Shown: positions 24,582-33,768, counted from the stretch's first letter. The stretch is DNA of 49,559 nt from a bacterium (GCA_021798015.1 JAJZYP010000003.1:1-49559); one strand, 5' to 3'. Numbers and translations: made by a program. Notes: generated by a model not told the origin, from the letters alone.

Positions 24582-25955
24582 TTAAAATATCTTCCCGGGA
24601 TTGATTATATTCTGAGGATCGAATACCTTTTTTATATTTTTTAAAATATTCATATAATAATCGTTATATTTTAATTTCATAAATTCTTTTTTTTCCAATC
24701 CAATCCCATGTTCTCCAGATAAACTCCCCCCTAACTCTACCGTCTTTCTTAAAATCTCAAACTTTGCTTTCTCTCCCCTTTCAACCATATCTATATCATC
24801 TTTATTTAACATAATATTTACATGAATATTCCCATCGCCAAAGTGTCCGAAATTTATTATAGGAATATTATATGTTTTTGACACTCCTTCTATAAAAGAT
24901 AGCGTTTCTATAATTTTATTTATCGGAACGGCTATATCGTTATTTATCTTAAGGTCTCCATATTTTCTTAAAGACGGGGATATTGCCTTTCTTGCCTCCA
25001 TTATAACCCTTTTCTCTTCTTCGTTACCGGAAGAAAAAAGAAAAACCGGCGAAAATTCTTTTAATATCTTTTTGTATTCCGCGTTGGACTTGTCAACCTC
25101 GACCTGAGAACCATCAGCCTCGACAATAAACAAAAAAGCTCCTTCTATTTTTATTATATCACTTTTAAAATAACTTTTAACCGATTCAATCGAGGATTTA
25201 TCCATGAATTCTAACATTGACGGTTTGTTTCTAAGTTTTAACAAAGAAATTGCCGCTTTAAAACCTTTATCTTTATCATCAAAAGAAACCAAAATTAATG
25301 AATTGGCTTCCGGCTTGGATAAAAATTTAAGCGTAATCTTGGAAAAAAGACCCAAAGTCCCCTCAGAGCCCACCATTAGTTGGGTAAGATTATATCCCGA
25401 AACATCTTTAACCGTCTTTGAGCCCGTATTTATTATTTCACCATCCCCTGTAATAACCTCGAGCGCCGCAACATATTCTTTCGTAACACCGTATTTTACC
25501 GCACTCGGTCCACCGGAACACTCGGCAACATTGCCCCCGATTGTCGAAAATTCGTAACTTGCAGGATCGGGCGGATAAAAATAGCCTTTATCTGCAAGAT
25601 ACGATTTTAAATCCGCGTTTATAACCCCTGGTTCAACGGTAACAAACATATTTTCTTCGTCTATTTCCAAAATATGGTTCATTTTTGTGAATGAAACCAC
25701 GACCCCGCCTTTTAAAGGCAGGCTGCCGCCCGAAAATCCGCTTCCCGAACCTCTTCCGACGACGGGAGTATCGTGTTTTAAACACAATTTAACTATTTTA
25801 GATATTTCACCCGCGTTAAGGGGAAACACAACGACATCCGGCATAAAATCTTTCGATGCGGCATCGTAGGAATAACAGAGGAGTTCCTCTTTTTCGGATA
25901 AAACTCTGCTTTTGCCAAGCAGTTCTTCAAATTCGCTTATAAGTTTTTGATTCAT
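24582..25955 (-). CDS. glcD: FAD-linked 2-hydroxyacid oxidase (GlcD type)
   Basis: The FAD-binding PCMH domain shows VGRGSGSGFSGGSLPLKGGVVVSF (residues about 64-87), GGNVAECSGGPSAVKYGVTKEYV and GSEGTLGLFSKITL. The C-terminal FAD-oxidase domain ends with INFGHFGDGNIHVN, GGSLSGEHGIGLEKK and FDPQNIINPGKIF. At 457 residues it fits GlcD/LldD-2-like enzymes. The substrate may be glycolate, D-lactate or a related 2-hydroxy acid. It abuts rdgB by 2 nt upstream and precedes glcF, so it belongs to the long minus-strand transcript. Confidence 0.92.
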   Translation of the reverse strand: MNQKLISEFEELLGKSRVLSEKEELLCYSYDAASKDFMPDVVVFPLNAGEISKIVKLCLKHDTPVVGRGSGSGFSGGSLPLKGGVVVSFTKMNHILEIDEENMFVTVEPGVINADLKSYLADKGYFYPPDPASYEFSTIGGNVAECSGGPSAVKYGVTKEYVAALEVITGDGEIINTGSKTVKDVSGYNLTQLMVGSEGTLGLFSKITLKFLSKPEANSLILVSFDDKDKGFKAAISLLKLRNKPSMLEFMDKSSIESVKSYFKSDIIKIEGAFLFIVEADGSQVEVDKSNAEYKKILKEFSPVFLFSSGNEEEKRVIMEARKAISPSLRKYGDLKINNDIAVPINKIIETLSFIEGVSKTYNIPIINFGHFGDGNIHVNIMLNKDDIDMVERGEKAKFEILRKTVELGGSLSGEHGIGLEKKEFMKLKYNDYYMNILKNIKKVFDPQNIINPGKIF

Positions 25956-25957
25956 AA

Positions 25958-26599
25958 TTAAAGCCTTTCTCTTTCTTTTATCGCCTCCGCAACCTGTTTA
26001 AAAGCGATTGCCCTGTGGGATATTTTATTTTTCTCAGAGGAGTCGACCTGCGCAACGGTCTTGTTAAATTCCGGAACAAAAAAAACCGGATCGTAGCCAA
26101 AACCCTTTGTGCCGCTTATCTTATTTGAAATAGACCCTTTTAGTTCTCCCTCGAAATACCGAAATGAGCGTCTTTTTATATCATATAGACAGGCTAAACA
26201 GACAAATTTGGCATGCCTGTTTTCCGTACATTCTTTTTTTACCCTCATAGCATCAATCAGCTTATTAATGTTTTCGATATCCGAAGCATTTTCGCCGGCA
26301 TATCTTGCCGTAAAAAGACCGGGGTCGCCCCCCAGACACTCAACCTCTAATCCCGAATCCTCGCTTGCTATGTAGTCCAGGCTCATTTCCGAATCCAATT
26401 CCGGATTTTCGTTTAAAAATTTTATATAACCTTCTACTTTAATTTTAGCATTTTCTTTATAGGTTTTCCCGTTTTCGATTATTTCTATTTTATAATCTCT
26501 ATTCAAGTAAACAAAATTTATCTCCTTAGAATCTCCTATAATTGATTTAATTTCCTGAAATTTATGATAATTTCCAGTCGCTATTAATATATTAACCAT
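25958..26599 (-). CDS. rdgB: XTP/dITP diphosphatase (RdgB/HAM1)
   Basis: This hydrolyses non-canonical purine nucleoside triphosphates to monophosphates. Family motifs are IATGNYHKFQEIKSI (residues 5-19), ASEDSGLEVECLGGDPGLFTARYAG, and GTKGFGYDPVFFVPEFNKTVAQVDSSEKNKISHRAIAFKQ. At 213 residues it is slightly longer than typical because of short insertions. It follows rph by 94 nt, the classic rph-rdgB pairing. Confidence 0.95.
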   Translation of the reverse strand: MVNILIATGNYHKFQEIKSIIGDSKEINFVYLNRDYKIEIIENGKTYKENAKIKVEGYIKFLNENPELDSEMSLDYIASEDSGLEVECLGGDPGLFTARYAGENASDIENINKLIDAMRVKKECTENRHAKFVCLACLYDIKRRSFRYFEGELKGSISNKISGTKGFGYDPVFFVPEFNKTVAQVDSSEKNKISHRAIAFKQVAEAIKERERL

Positions 26600-26693
26600 T
26601 GTTAATTATTTAAGCAGTTAATTAAACTTTAAGATTTCATTTCCGAAACCCGTATCTTTTTTGTTCCGTTCTATTATGTTAATTGAGATTGTA

Positions 26694-27413
26694 TTATATA
26701 TTAATTGCTTTATTTTGTAATTCGTTGATTTTCGATACGGCACTTTTTGAAAGATCGTAAAGTTTTGCCAGAATATCAAATTGAATAGGTGTTTTTTCCG
26801 CACATCCCTGAATCTCTATTATTTTCTCTGAACCTGTTAAAACAAAGTTAAAATCTAGCTCGGCAACGGAATCTTCAGAATAATCGAGGTCAAGCAAAAT
26901 TTCGCCGTTTACTATTCCAATGCTAATTGCGGCAACAGAGTCATAAAACGGCATTTTTTCAATTTCATCGCGTTTTATTAGATTTAAAAATGCCAGATAA
27001 GCAGCAACATAAGCCCCGGTTATCGAAGCGGTCCTTGTTCCGCCGTCCGCGCTTATAACATCGCAATCGATTAATATAGTTATGTCGGGAAAATCCGAAA
27101 AATTAATAACGGACCTGAGCGACCTCCCTATTAACCTTTGTATTTCCTGTGCCCTTCCGTTAATTCTTCCTTTTACCGAATCCCTTGGTATCCTGCTTTG
27201 CGCCGACCTCGGAAGCATAGAATATTCGGCTGTTAGCCATCCTTCGCCTTTATCTCTTAAAAATGGGGGCACTTTATAATCAACCGAAGCGGTGCAGATA
27301 ACCTTAGTATCGCCCGCTTCGATTAAGCACGACCCTTCCGCATATTTCATATAGCCGGGGGTTATAACCACCGGCCGCATTTCGTCGTTCCGCCTGTTCC
27401 GTTTCCTTGCCAT
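26694..27413 (-). CDS. rph: Ribonuclease PH
   Basis: This phosphorolytic exonuclease trims tRNA 3' ends. It has MRPVVITPGYMKYAEGSCLIEAGDTKVIC, the basic motif RSAQSRIPRDSVKGRINGRAQEIQRLIGRSLRSV, and DCDVISADGGTRTASITGAYVA. The ORF track begins at 27437, but ATG 27413 (MARKRNRRNDEMRPV) gives the usual 239 residues with AAGGGG upstream. The longer start would begin inside the region just beside a REP-like palindrome. It lies in the long operon between the seleno-tusA-like gene and rdgB. Confidence 0.94.
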   Translation of the reverse strand: MARKRNRRNDEMRPVVITPGYMKYAEGSCLIEAGDTKVICTASVDYKVPPFLRDKGEGWLTAEYSMLPRSAQSRIPRDSVKGRINGRAQEIQRLIGRSLRSVINFSDFPDITILIDCDVISADGGTRTASITGAYVAAYLAFLNLIKRDEIEKMPFYDSVAAISIGIVNGEILLDLDYSEDSVAELDFNFVLTGSEKIIEIQGCAEKTPIQFDILAKLYDLSKSAVSKINELQNKAINI

Positions 27414-27447
27414 TCGGACATTCCCCTTAATCGCCATGACCGCCCTG

Positions 27448-27484
27448 ATTAATGGGGGCAGATTTGAAATCTGTCCCCATTAAT
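27448..27484. repeat. REP-like palindrome (GGGGACAG type)
   Basis: This is a 37-nt near-perfect palindrome with arms ATTAATGGGGGCAGATTT and AAATCTGTCCCCATTAAT around one central base and one G-T mismatch. It lies between the seleno-tusA-like gene and rph. The GGGG(A/G)CAG...CTGTCCCC core is shared with the palindrome at 38581, so this is a repeat family rather than a lone hairpin. It could also stall transcription or protect mRNA inside the operon. Confidence 0.75.
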
Positions 27485-27521
27485 CGTAACCCATTTTTCT
27501 TTCTTGCCAAAGTATTTTCTC

Positions 27522-27779
27522 CTAATCCCACTTTTTATTCTTAATGAAAAATATGCAAAGGTCTTTCAAATTAATTACATTAAGTAATTTTACGCTAATA
27601 AGCGAGCATAATGCAGGAATATCGTTTAATAAAGAATCCTTGTCCGAAACTACCATTAAAACATCATCCTGTTTTAAAACCTTAAGTTTTTGGACGACCG
27701 CCCAAACGGGCGGCCCTCAGCAAAGCCCCCTGATATCAAGGCTGATGTTCCCATAATTTAAGTAAGATTTGTCCTCCAT
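27522..27779 (-). CDS. TusA/SirA-like selenoprotein with in-frame UGA (Sec21)
   Basis: This gene is absent from the ORF track because codon 21 is TGA (27719-27717). Read through as selenocysteine it gives 85 residues ending at TAG 27522. It matches TusA/SirA along its length: NISLDIRGLC-U-GPPVWAVVQKLKVL, then DDVLMVVSDKDSLLNDIPALCSLI and LLNVINLKDLCIFFIKN. U21 falls exactly at the catalytic Cys of the family motif RGLxCPxPV; C20 sits beside it. AAGGAG lies 6 nt before ATG 27779. A stem with a GGUC loop begins right after the UGA. It sits 26 nt after nusB in an operon. A sulfur- or selenium-transfer role is inferred from the family. Confidence 0.88.
27686..27716 (-). promoter_or_regulatory. 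Putative bacterial SECIS element
   Basis: After UGA the minus strand reads GGGCCGCCCGTTTGGGC, then GGTC, then GTCCAAAAAC. TTTGGGC pairs with GTCCAAA (one G-U pair), closing a GGUC apical loop 17 nt after the UGA. E. coli fdhF has GGUC 18 nt after its UGA. A competing GC-rich hairpin (GGCCGCCC/GGGCGGTC) can also form over the same bases, so the fold needs a proper energy calculation. Confidence 0.75.
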
Positions 27780-27805
27780 TTTTTCTCCTTAATTAATTTA
27801 GCCGC

Positions 27806-28240
27806 TCAAGCCGCTTTAAGGGCGGCATCTAAAATACCGTTGACAAAAGAAGGGGATTCATCATTCCCAAATTTTTTAGCTATTTCCACAGATTCGTTAA
27901 TAATAACATTTTTAGGTGTTTCAGGATGGAATAAAATCTCATAAATCGACAGCCTTAAAAGATTTCTGTCAACTCTTGACATCCTTTCTATCGACCAATT
28001 TTTCGATACCTTTTTAATAATGTTATCTATCTTTTCTAAATTAAGTAAAGTCCCTTGTGAAATATCGAAAAAAAAATCGTAAATCTGGGAGGTGTCTTTT
28101 TTAAAACCTTCTCTAACAAGGCTTTCGGAAGCAAATTCATTATAAAAACTGTTTATCCTTGTACTTAATCCCTTTATATCCCCGTCTGTTTCATATAAAA
28201 ACTGCAATGCCAGTTCCCTCGCCTTTCTTCTTTTTGTCAT
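27806..28240 (-). CDS. nusB: Transcription antitermination factor NusB
   Basis: At 144 residues this shows the NusB pattern: KRRKARELALQFLYETDGD at the N-terminus, then WSIERMSRVDRNLLRLSIYEILFHPETPKNVIINESVEIAKKFGNDESPSFVNGILDA. It binds boxA RNA with S10 (NusE) in rRNA antitermination. It follows ribH by 52 nt, the classic ribH-nusB order, and precedes the seleno-tusA-like gene by 26 nt. Confidence 0.96.
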   Translation of the reverse strand: MTKRRKARELALQFLYETDGDIKGLSTRINSFYNEFASESLVREGFKKDTSQIYDFFFDISQGTLLNLEKIDNIIKKVSKNWSIERMSRVDRNLLRLSIYEILFHPETPKNVIINESVEIAKKFGNDESPSFVNGILDAALKAA

Positions 28241-28292
28241 AAAATATTGTTTAAAACTGCGTTATAAAAACATATAAAGTAATTAACCGGAT

Positions 28293-28772
28293 TTAAGCCT
28301 TCTTAATCTTACCGTAAAGGCTTGCCATTTCGACAGCGGACATTGCGGCATCAAAACCCTTGTTTCCCATTTTTGCTCCGGCACGTGATATTGCCTGTTC
28401 GATAGATTCTGCTGTTATAATTCCATAGCTTACAGGAACACTGGAATTAACCGAAAGCTCAGATAACATTTTGGTAACCTGAGAAGATAAAAGGTCAAAA
28501 TGGTTAGTCTCTCCTCTTATAAGGGTGCCAAGACAAATTATTGCATCAAATCTTTTAGTATCGACCAACTTTTTAACTGCCATAGGAAGCTCAAACGCCC
28601 CTGGAACCTTGACAACGGTAATACCCCCTTCATCTGCGCCTGCTCTTTTCAAGTAATCCAGCGCACCGTCCAAAAGCTTACTGTTGACAAATTCGTTAAA
28701 CCTGGACATAACAATACCAAATTTAAATCCTGCAGCCTTAAGCTCACCTTCTATCAAATTAAAATTGCGCAT
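28293..28772 (-). CDS. ribH: 6,7-dimethyl-8-ribityllumazine synthase
   Basis: This joins 5-amino-6-ribitylaminouracil and dihydroxybutanone phosphate to make lumazine. It has FGIVMSRFNEFVNSKLLDGAL (residues about 18-38), VKVPGAFELPMAVKKL, ICLGTLIRGETNHFDLLSSQV with the catalytic His, and PVSYGIITAESIEQAISRAGAKMGNKGFDAAMSAVEM. The 159-residue length fits the icosahedral or pentameric forms. It lies 40 nt after ribBA in the riboflavin operon. Confidence 0.96.
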   Translation of the reverse strand: MRNFNLIEGELKAAGFKFGIVMSRFNEFVNSKLLDGALDYLKRAGADEGGITVVKVPGAFELPMAVKKLVDTKRFDAIICLGTLIRGETNHFDLLSSQVTKMLSELSVNSSVPVSYGIITAESIEQAISRAGAKMGNKGFDAAMSAVEMASLYGKIKKA

Positions 28773-28812
28773 CTCATACCCCTATGATTTAATTTTATTG
28801 AATTTTATTTTA

Positions 28813-30030
28813 CTACTTTATTTTTAACAAATGGCCCAGTTTTTCTTTTTTTGTTTTTAAATAATGCTTGTTGATTTCATTTGGGCATATTTCTATCGGA
28901 ACTCTACCCTCCACGCTCAGTCCATACCCCTCAAGCCCGATTATTTTTTTTGGATTGTTAGTCATAAGCCTCATTTTCCCCACACCTAAATCCACCAATA
29001 TTTGCGCCCCTACCCCGTATTCCCTTAAATCCGCTTTAAATCCCAATTTTGCATTTGCTTCAACCGTATCATACCCTTCATCCTGAAGGTTATATGCCAT
29101 TAATTTATTAACAAGACCAATACCTCTGCCCTCCTGCATTAAATAGAGTATAACTCCTTTTCCTTCTTTATCTATCATCTTCATTGCGGTTTTTAACTGG
29201 TCGCCGCAATCGCACCTTTTGGAGCCGAATATATCGCCTGTCAGGCATTGGGAGTGAACCCTTACAAGAATAGGTTCGTCCCGTTTAATGTCTCCTTTTA
29301 CAAGGGCAATATGTTCCTTAAAATCAATGTTATTAGAATATACTATAATTTTAAATTCTCCCGCAAAGTGTGTCGGAATTATGGATTCAACGAGTCTTTT
29401 AACATGCTTTTCATGCTTAAGCCTATAGTTTATTAAGTCTTTAATTGTCAGTATTTTTATATTAAATTTTTTTGAAAACTCCACCAAATCAGGCATCCGT
29501 GCCATAGTCCCATCGTCTTTCATTATTTCACATATAACTCCATAGGGTTTTAATCCGCCGATACGGGCTATATCGATTGAGCCCTCTGTTTGACCGGTTC
29601 TTGTTAAGACCCCTCCATTTTTGCCTCTTAAAGGAAAAATATGACCTGGTCTAACCAAATCAGCTGGTTTTGCGTCATCTTTTATCGCAGTTAATATTGT
29701 TTTTGCTCTGTCATGAGCGGAAATACCCGTTGTAACACCTTCCTTTGCCTCTATTGACACAGTAAACGCAGTGCTAAATTTAGACTCATTATTGATAACC
29801 ATCGGCGACAGATCTAAACTATCGGCCTTTTCCTCGGTTAATGTCAAACAAATCAATCCCCTTGCATGTTTTGTCATAAAATTTATTATTTCGGGGGTAA
29901 CATGCTCGGCTGCCACAACCAAATCCCCTTCGTTTTCTCTATCTTCGTCATCGACAAGTATAATCATCTTCCCGACTTTTATATCCTGCGCTGCTTCTTC
30001 AACTGTAGCTAAATTCATAAAGTTTTTCAC
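28813..30030 (-). CDS. ribBA: Bifunctional DHBP synthase / GTP cyclohydrolase II
   Basis: This is a fusion of two riboflavin enzymes. Residues about 1-200 are 3,4-dihydroxy-2-butanone 4-phosphate synthase ([64 protein letters not shown]). Residues about 210-405 are GTP cyclohydrolase II with the zinc motif [18 protein letters not shown], then [15 protein letters not shown] and [18 protein letters not shown]. Both active sites look intact. It lies between ribE and ribH. Confidence 0.96.
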   Translation of the reverse strand: MKNFMNLATVEEAAQDIKVGKMIILVDDEDRENEGDLVVAAEHVTPEIINFMTKHARGLICLTLTEEKADSLDLSPMVINNESKFSTAFTVSIEAKEGVTTGISAHDRAKTILTAIKDDAKPADLVRPGHIFPLRGKNGGVLTRTGQTEGSIDIARIGGLKPYGVICEIMKDDGTMARMPDLVEFSKKFNIKILTIKDLINYRLKHEKHVKRLVESIIPTHFAGEFKIIVYSNNIDFKEHIALVKGDIKRDEPILVRVHSQCLTGDIFGSKRCDCGDQLKTAMKMIDKEGKGVILYLMQEGRGIGLVNKLMAYNLQDEGYDTVEANAKLGFKADLREYGVGAQILVDLGVGKMRLMTNNPKKIIGLEGYGLSVEGRVPIEICPNEINKHYLKTKKEKLGHLLKIK

Positions 30031-30080
30031 CTCTTTATATATAAATATATAATTATATCAAAATGCTCAATTATAAATAA

Positions 30081-30749
30081 CTATAAATAACCATTTTCGG
30101 ACAAAAATTCATAAGTTAAGCCGTCTTTAATACTTTTACTTGGATTAAAGGGCTGTTTAAAAATGTCATCTACTCTTTTTACTATTGTTTTTTCTAAAAT
30201 ATCCGATTCAAGATTAACATAATCTCCGATCCCTTTAAAACTCAAATTTGTTTCATTATGTGTCAAAGGTATTATACTTACAAAGAAAACATCATTTTTA
30301 AATTCATTAATAGTCAAACTAATCCCGTCGATAGCAATAGAACCCTTTTTTATTAAATATTTTTTAATGTCGTCATTTATTGTATTAAAAATTTTAATCC
30401 CCAGAACAAAAGAGTTTTCAACAGGCTTTTTAAGAACAATTTTACCGATGCCGTCGATATGCCCCAATACAAAATGACCGGAAATGTCGGAGTTTGCCGA
30501 GAGGGCGGGCTCAATGTTGACTTTTTCGCCTATTTTTAAATATCTTAAAGTGGATGAAAGATAAGTTTCAGGTGTAAAATTAAAGAAGAGTTCCTGAGAA
30601 TTAATTTTCCTGACCGTCAGACATAAACCGTTTACGGCTATACTTTGCCCTACATAAGCGTTTTTTCTCGTTATAGGGGCAATTATTGACAAAATGCCTT
30701 TATTTATCGATCTAACAAGCCCCTTTTCTTTTATAATTCCGCTAAACAT
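30081..30749 (-). CDS. ribE: Riboflavin synthase alpha chain
   Basis: This dismutates two lumazine molecules to riboflavin. It consists of two similar beta-barrel halves: MFSGIIKEKGLVRSI...GQSIAVNGLCLTVRKI, then SGHFVLGHIDGIGKI...KGSIAIDGISLTINEF with FFVSIIPLTHNETNLSFKGIGDYVNLESDILEKTI. I place the start at ATG 30749 (MFSGII), as in nearly all members, rather than two codons upstream. The length is 222 residues. It lies 24 nt after ribD. Confidence 0.95.
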   Translation of the reverse strand: MFSGIIKEKGLVRSINKGILSIIAPITRKNAYVGQSIAVNGLCLTVRKINSQELFFNFTPETYLSSTLRYLKIGEKVNIEPALSANSDISGHFVLGHIDGIGKIVLKKPVENSFVLGIKIFNTINDDIKKYLIKKGSIAIDGISLTINEFKNDVFFVSIIPLTHNETNLSFKGIGDYVNLESDILEKTIVKRVDDIFKQPFNPSKSIKDGLTYEFLSENGYL

Positions 30750-30773
30750 ATGCAATCAAAACTCATATTTAAT

Positions 30774-31922
30774 TTATTCATCTTTTGGATAATATGTCAA
30801 AAAAATTTCATTGCCTATCTTTTTCGAACCTAAATCGTAAAATTTTAGCATATTTTTATTTTTTAAATCTAAAGTTTCAAACAGGCCCACAGCGTCTTTG
30901 TTTCCAAAAATATAAGGGGTAATATTAAATATTAACTTATCATAAAACTTTTCACCAATTAAAGAACTGAAAAGATTTGGTCCTGCTTCCGCCAGTATGC
31001 TTGTTATTTTAAGTTCGGCACATACCTTAAATATCTCTTTTAAGTTTAAGAATCTTTCACCTTTACTATTATAATACACATCCTTTATAATTGCACCTTT
31101 TTCTTCTAAGAGCATCTTTTTTTTACTCTTTTCATTATTATAATCCTTAGCCGTAAATATTAATACGGTTCCATGAGTTTCGAAAACTTTTGATCTTAAA
31201 GGTATAGATAAATCCGTGTCCAAAATTATTTTGGCATACCTTTTATTTAAAAATTTATCTTTTATATTCCTGTCGTTTATTCGGGCATCTAACATCGGAT
31301 CATCACTTATTACCGTTTTTGCCGAAACCATTATGGAATCATTGATTAATCGTAAATAATGCGTATATTCTAAAGATTTTTTTGAGGAAATATATGACTT
31401 TTCTTTAATATTTCTGTAACCAATTTTACCATTGAGGGTTATTGCCTCTTTAATTGTTATAAAAGGAAACCCACTTGTTATATATTTAAAAAATACCTCA
31501 TTAAGTTTTTTAGCTTTATTCTCAAAAATTCCGTAAGCTACTTCAATACCGTTATTTTGCAAATAATCAAACCCTTTTCCGGATACTAACGGGTTTGGGT
31601 CTTTCATAGCCGCCACCACCCTCTTAATTCCATACTCTTTAATGGCATAAATACAGGGAGGGGTTTTGCCAAAATGACTGCAAGGCTCTAAACTTACATA
31701 AATGGTGGCGCCTTTTGCCCTTGAACCTGCCTTTTTTAAAGCTGTTATCTCGGCATGGGGTAAACCGGCTTTCTCGTGATAGCCATCCCCGATCACCAAT
31801 CCGTCTTTAACAACAATCGCTCCTACCATGGGATTAGGGGAAGTAAAACCTTCCGCCTTTTTTGCAAGATTAAGGGTTTGGGATATAAAATATTCATCGA
31901 TGTCTTTGTTTTTGTTATTCAT
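30774..31922 (-). CDS. ribD: Diaminohydroxyphosphoribosylaminopyrimidine deaminase / reductase
   Basis: This is the bifunctional second-step enzyme of riboflavin synthesis. The N-terminal zinc deaminase has NPMVGAIVVKDG, HAEITALKKAGSRAKGATIYVSLEPCSHFGKTPPC (residues about 52-86) and AAMKDPNPLVSGKGFDYL. The C-terminal NADPH reductase has FITIKEAITLNGKIG, SDDPMLDAR and SILAEAGPNLFSSLI. At 382 residues it is full length. The usual FMN riboswitch is not seen in the 28-nt gap before it; the operon is read through from nrdR. Confidence 0.95.
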   Translation of the reverse strand: MNNKNKDIDEYFISQTLNLAKKAEGFTSPNPMVGAIVVKDGLVIGDGYHEKAGLPHAEITALKKAGSRAKGATIYVSLEPCSHFGKTPPCIYAIKEYGIKRVVAAMKDPNPLVSGKGFDYLQNNGIEVAYGIFENKAKKLNEVFFKYITSGFPFITIKEAITLNGKIGYRNIKEKSYISSKKSLEYTHYLRLINDSIMVSAKTVISDDPMLDARINDRNIKDKFLNKRYAKIILDTDLSIPLRSKVFETHGTVLIFTAKDYNNEKSKKKMLLEEKGAIIKDVYYNSKGERFLNLKEIFKVCAELKITSILAEAGPNLFSSLIGEKFYDKLIFNITPYIFGNKDAVGLFETLDLKNKNMLKFYDLGSKKIGNEIFLTYYPKDE

Positions 31923-31950
31923 TTATTCATAAAATTTAAAAGGAAGGATG

Positions 31951-32409
31951 TTAAGACTGCTTTTTAATAAGTTCGGAAACATTTTCATAAAGTTCGTTTA
32001 TGTCTTTAAAGGAGAGATAGACGGAAGCAAAACGGACATAACTTATTGCGTCAAGGCTTTTTAATTTGTTAAGAACAAACTTTCCTATGTCCTCGCTTTT
32101 TACTTCCTTTAAATTTGTTTCTTCAATCCATCTTTCGACAGATTGAGCTATTTCTTCAATACTCTGGTATGAAACGGGTCTTTTTTCACACGCCTTTATA
32201 AGTCCGCTTAATATTTTTTGCCTATCAAATGATTCCCTTCGCCCATCCTTTTTAATTATAAGAGGAGATGAAATGATAATCGTTTCCAAAGTAGAAAATC
32301 TTTTTCCGCAGACATTGCATTGCCTTTTTCGTCTTGTCAACCTTCCATCTTTTGATACTCTTGAATCAACAACTTTATCATCATCATTTAAACAGAAAGG
32401 GCATTTCAT
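31951..32409 (-). CDS. nrdR: Transcriptional repressor NrdR
   Basis: This zinc-ribbon/ATP-cone repressor of ribonucleotide reductase genes begins with MKCPFCLNDDDKVVDSRVSKDGRLTRRKRQCNVCGKRFSTLE (four zinc Cys). The ATP-cone follows (LIIKKDGRRESFDRQKILSGLIKACEKRPV...SYVRFASVYLSFKDINELYENV). I shorten the ORF-track start from 32499 to ATG 32409, which gives the standard 152 residues and avoids overlap with glyA. The glyA-nrdR-ribD order is common in proteobacteria. Confidence 0.95.
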   Translation of the reverse strand: MKCPFCLNDDDKVVDSRVSKDGRLTRRKRQCNVCGKRFSTLETIIISSPLIIKKDGRRESFDRQKILSGLIKACEKRPVSYQSIEEIAQSVERWIEETNLKEVKSEDIGKFVLNKLKSLDAISYVRFASVYLSFKDINELYENVSELIKKQS

Positions 32410-32431
32410 ATATCCAAAATTAATAAAAATT

Positions 32432-33670
32432 TCAATAAAGCGGAAATTTATCGCACAAAAGCCGAACCTCTTTTTCCACATTTTCTTTGATAGATTCATT
32501 GTTAAGATTATGCAAAACTTCCGATATGAGCTCTCCTATTTTCACCATCTCACCCTCTTTCATGCCCCTCGTGGTTACAGCCGGCGTTCCGATTCTTATT
32601 CCGCTGGTTACAAACGGGGACCTTTCGTCGAATGGAACCTTGTTTTTGTTGACAGTAATACCGACCTTGTCTAAAAGGGCTTCGGCTTGTTTACCCGTCA
32701 TTTCGGATTTTCTAAAATCAACAAGCATAAGATGATTGTCTGTACCGCCCGATATCAATTTAAACCCATTGTTTATAAGGGTATCCGCAAGGGCAGCAGC
32801 ATTGAAAACCACCTGTCTTTGATAATCTTTAAACTCCTCCGTTAGAGCCTCTTTAAAAGCAACAGCCTTTGCGGCTATTATATGTTCGAGCGGTCCTCCC
32901 TGAATTCCAGGAAATATTGCAGAATTTAATTCCTTTTCATATTTAGCCTTTGCCAAGATAACCCCACCCCTGGGACCCCTAAGTGTTTTATGGGTTGTGG
33001 TGGTGATAAAATCCGCATAGGGGATCGGACTTGGATGGAGACCTGCCGCAACTAAACCGGCTATATGCGCCATATCGACCATAAGATAACACCCGACCTC
33101 ATCTGCAATATCCCTGAATTTTTTAAAATCTATAATTCTTGAATAGGCGCTTGCCCCTGCTATTATCATTTTGGGTTTATTATTCAAGGCTATTTTTCTC
33201 AATTCATCATAATCTATTGTCTCGGTAGCTTTATGAACGCCATACGGAATAACATTGAAATATTTTCCGGAAAAATTTACGGGGCTTCCATGGGTTAGAT
33301 GCCCGCCATGCGATAAATCCATACCCAAAACAGTATCGCCCGGCTTTAAAAATGCGTAAAAAATAGCCATATTTGCCTGAGAGCCGGAATGAGGCTGAAC
33401 ATTGGCATATTCAGCTTTAAATATCTCTTTGATTCTATCTAATGCTATCTGCTCGATGTTATCTATATAATTACACCCGCCATAATACCTTTTTTTTGGA
33501 TATCCTTCGGCATATTTGTTGGTTAAAACAGAACCTTGCGCTTCCATTACGGCTTTTGAAACAAAATTTTCGGAAGCTATAAGCTCTATGGACTGCCTCT
33601 GTCTATTAAGTTCTTTACCTATAAATTCATAAACCTCGTTGTCAAATTCCTTTAAATCTTTAAAATTCAA
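32432..33670 (-). CDS. glyA: Serine hydroxymethyltransferase
   Basis: This PLP enzyme exchanges serine plus THF with glycine plus methylene-THF. It has [67 protein letters not shown] and the PLP lysine motif [16 protein letters not shown]. The C-terminus has [13 protein letters not shown] and [15 protein letters not shown]. The 412-residue length is typical. The gap of 98 nt before it (after rpiB) is AT-rich and shows no riboswitch. Confidence 0.97.
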   Translation of the reverse strand: MNFKDLKEFDNEVYEFIGKELNRQRQSIELIASENFVSKAVMEAQGSVLTNKYAEGYPKKRYYGGCNYIDNIEQIALDRIKEIFKAEYANVQPHSGSQANMAIFYAFLKPGDTVLGMDLSHGGHLTHGSPVNFSGKYFNVIPYGVHKATETIDYDELRKIALNNKPKMIIAGASAYSRIIDFKKFRDIADEVGCYLMVDMAHIAGLVAAGLHPSPIPYADFITTTTHKTLRGPRGGVILAKAKYEKELNSAIFPGIQGGPLEHIIAAKAVAFKEALTEEFKDYQRQVVFNAAALADTLINNGFKLISGGTDNHLMLVDFRKSEMTGKQAEALLDKVGITVNKNKVPFDERSPFVTSGIRIGTPAVTTRGMKEGEMVKIGELISEVLHNLNNESIKENVEKEVRLLCDKFPLY

Positions 33671-33768
33671 TTTATTTCACCTGAAAATTAAATTTAATTT
33701 TATTTAAATTTTACAAATTTTTTTTATAAATTTTTATATTTTACATTTATATCCTGTTTATTATATCT

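Noticed and set aside
27544-27756. 70-aa plus-strand ORF in the ORF track
   Set aside because: It is the antisense shadow of the TusA-like selenoprotein gene; it has no ribosome site or family match.
27522-27779. Reading the TusA-like gene as a simple pseudogene with a stop
   Set aside because: The single TGA sits at the catalytic Cys codon, the rest of the frame is intact, and a GGUC-loop stem is placed as in fdhF; random decay would be unlikely to give all three.
31923-31950. FMN riboswitch upstream of ribD
   Set aside because: The gap to nrdR is only 28 nt and no RFN-like sequence is seen.
32410-32499. N-terminal 30-residue extension of NrdR in the ORF track
   Set aside because: NrdR proteins start MxCPxC; ATG 32409 gives the usual 152 residues and removes overlap with glyA.
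33671-33768. Riboswitch upstream of glyA
   Set aside because: The 98-nt gap is nearly all A and T and shows no conserved riboswitch core.
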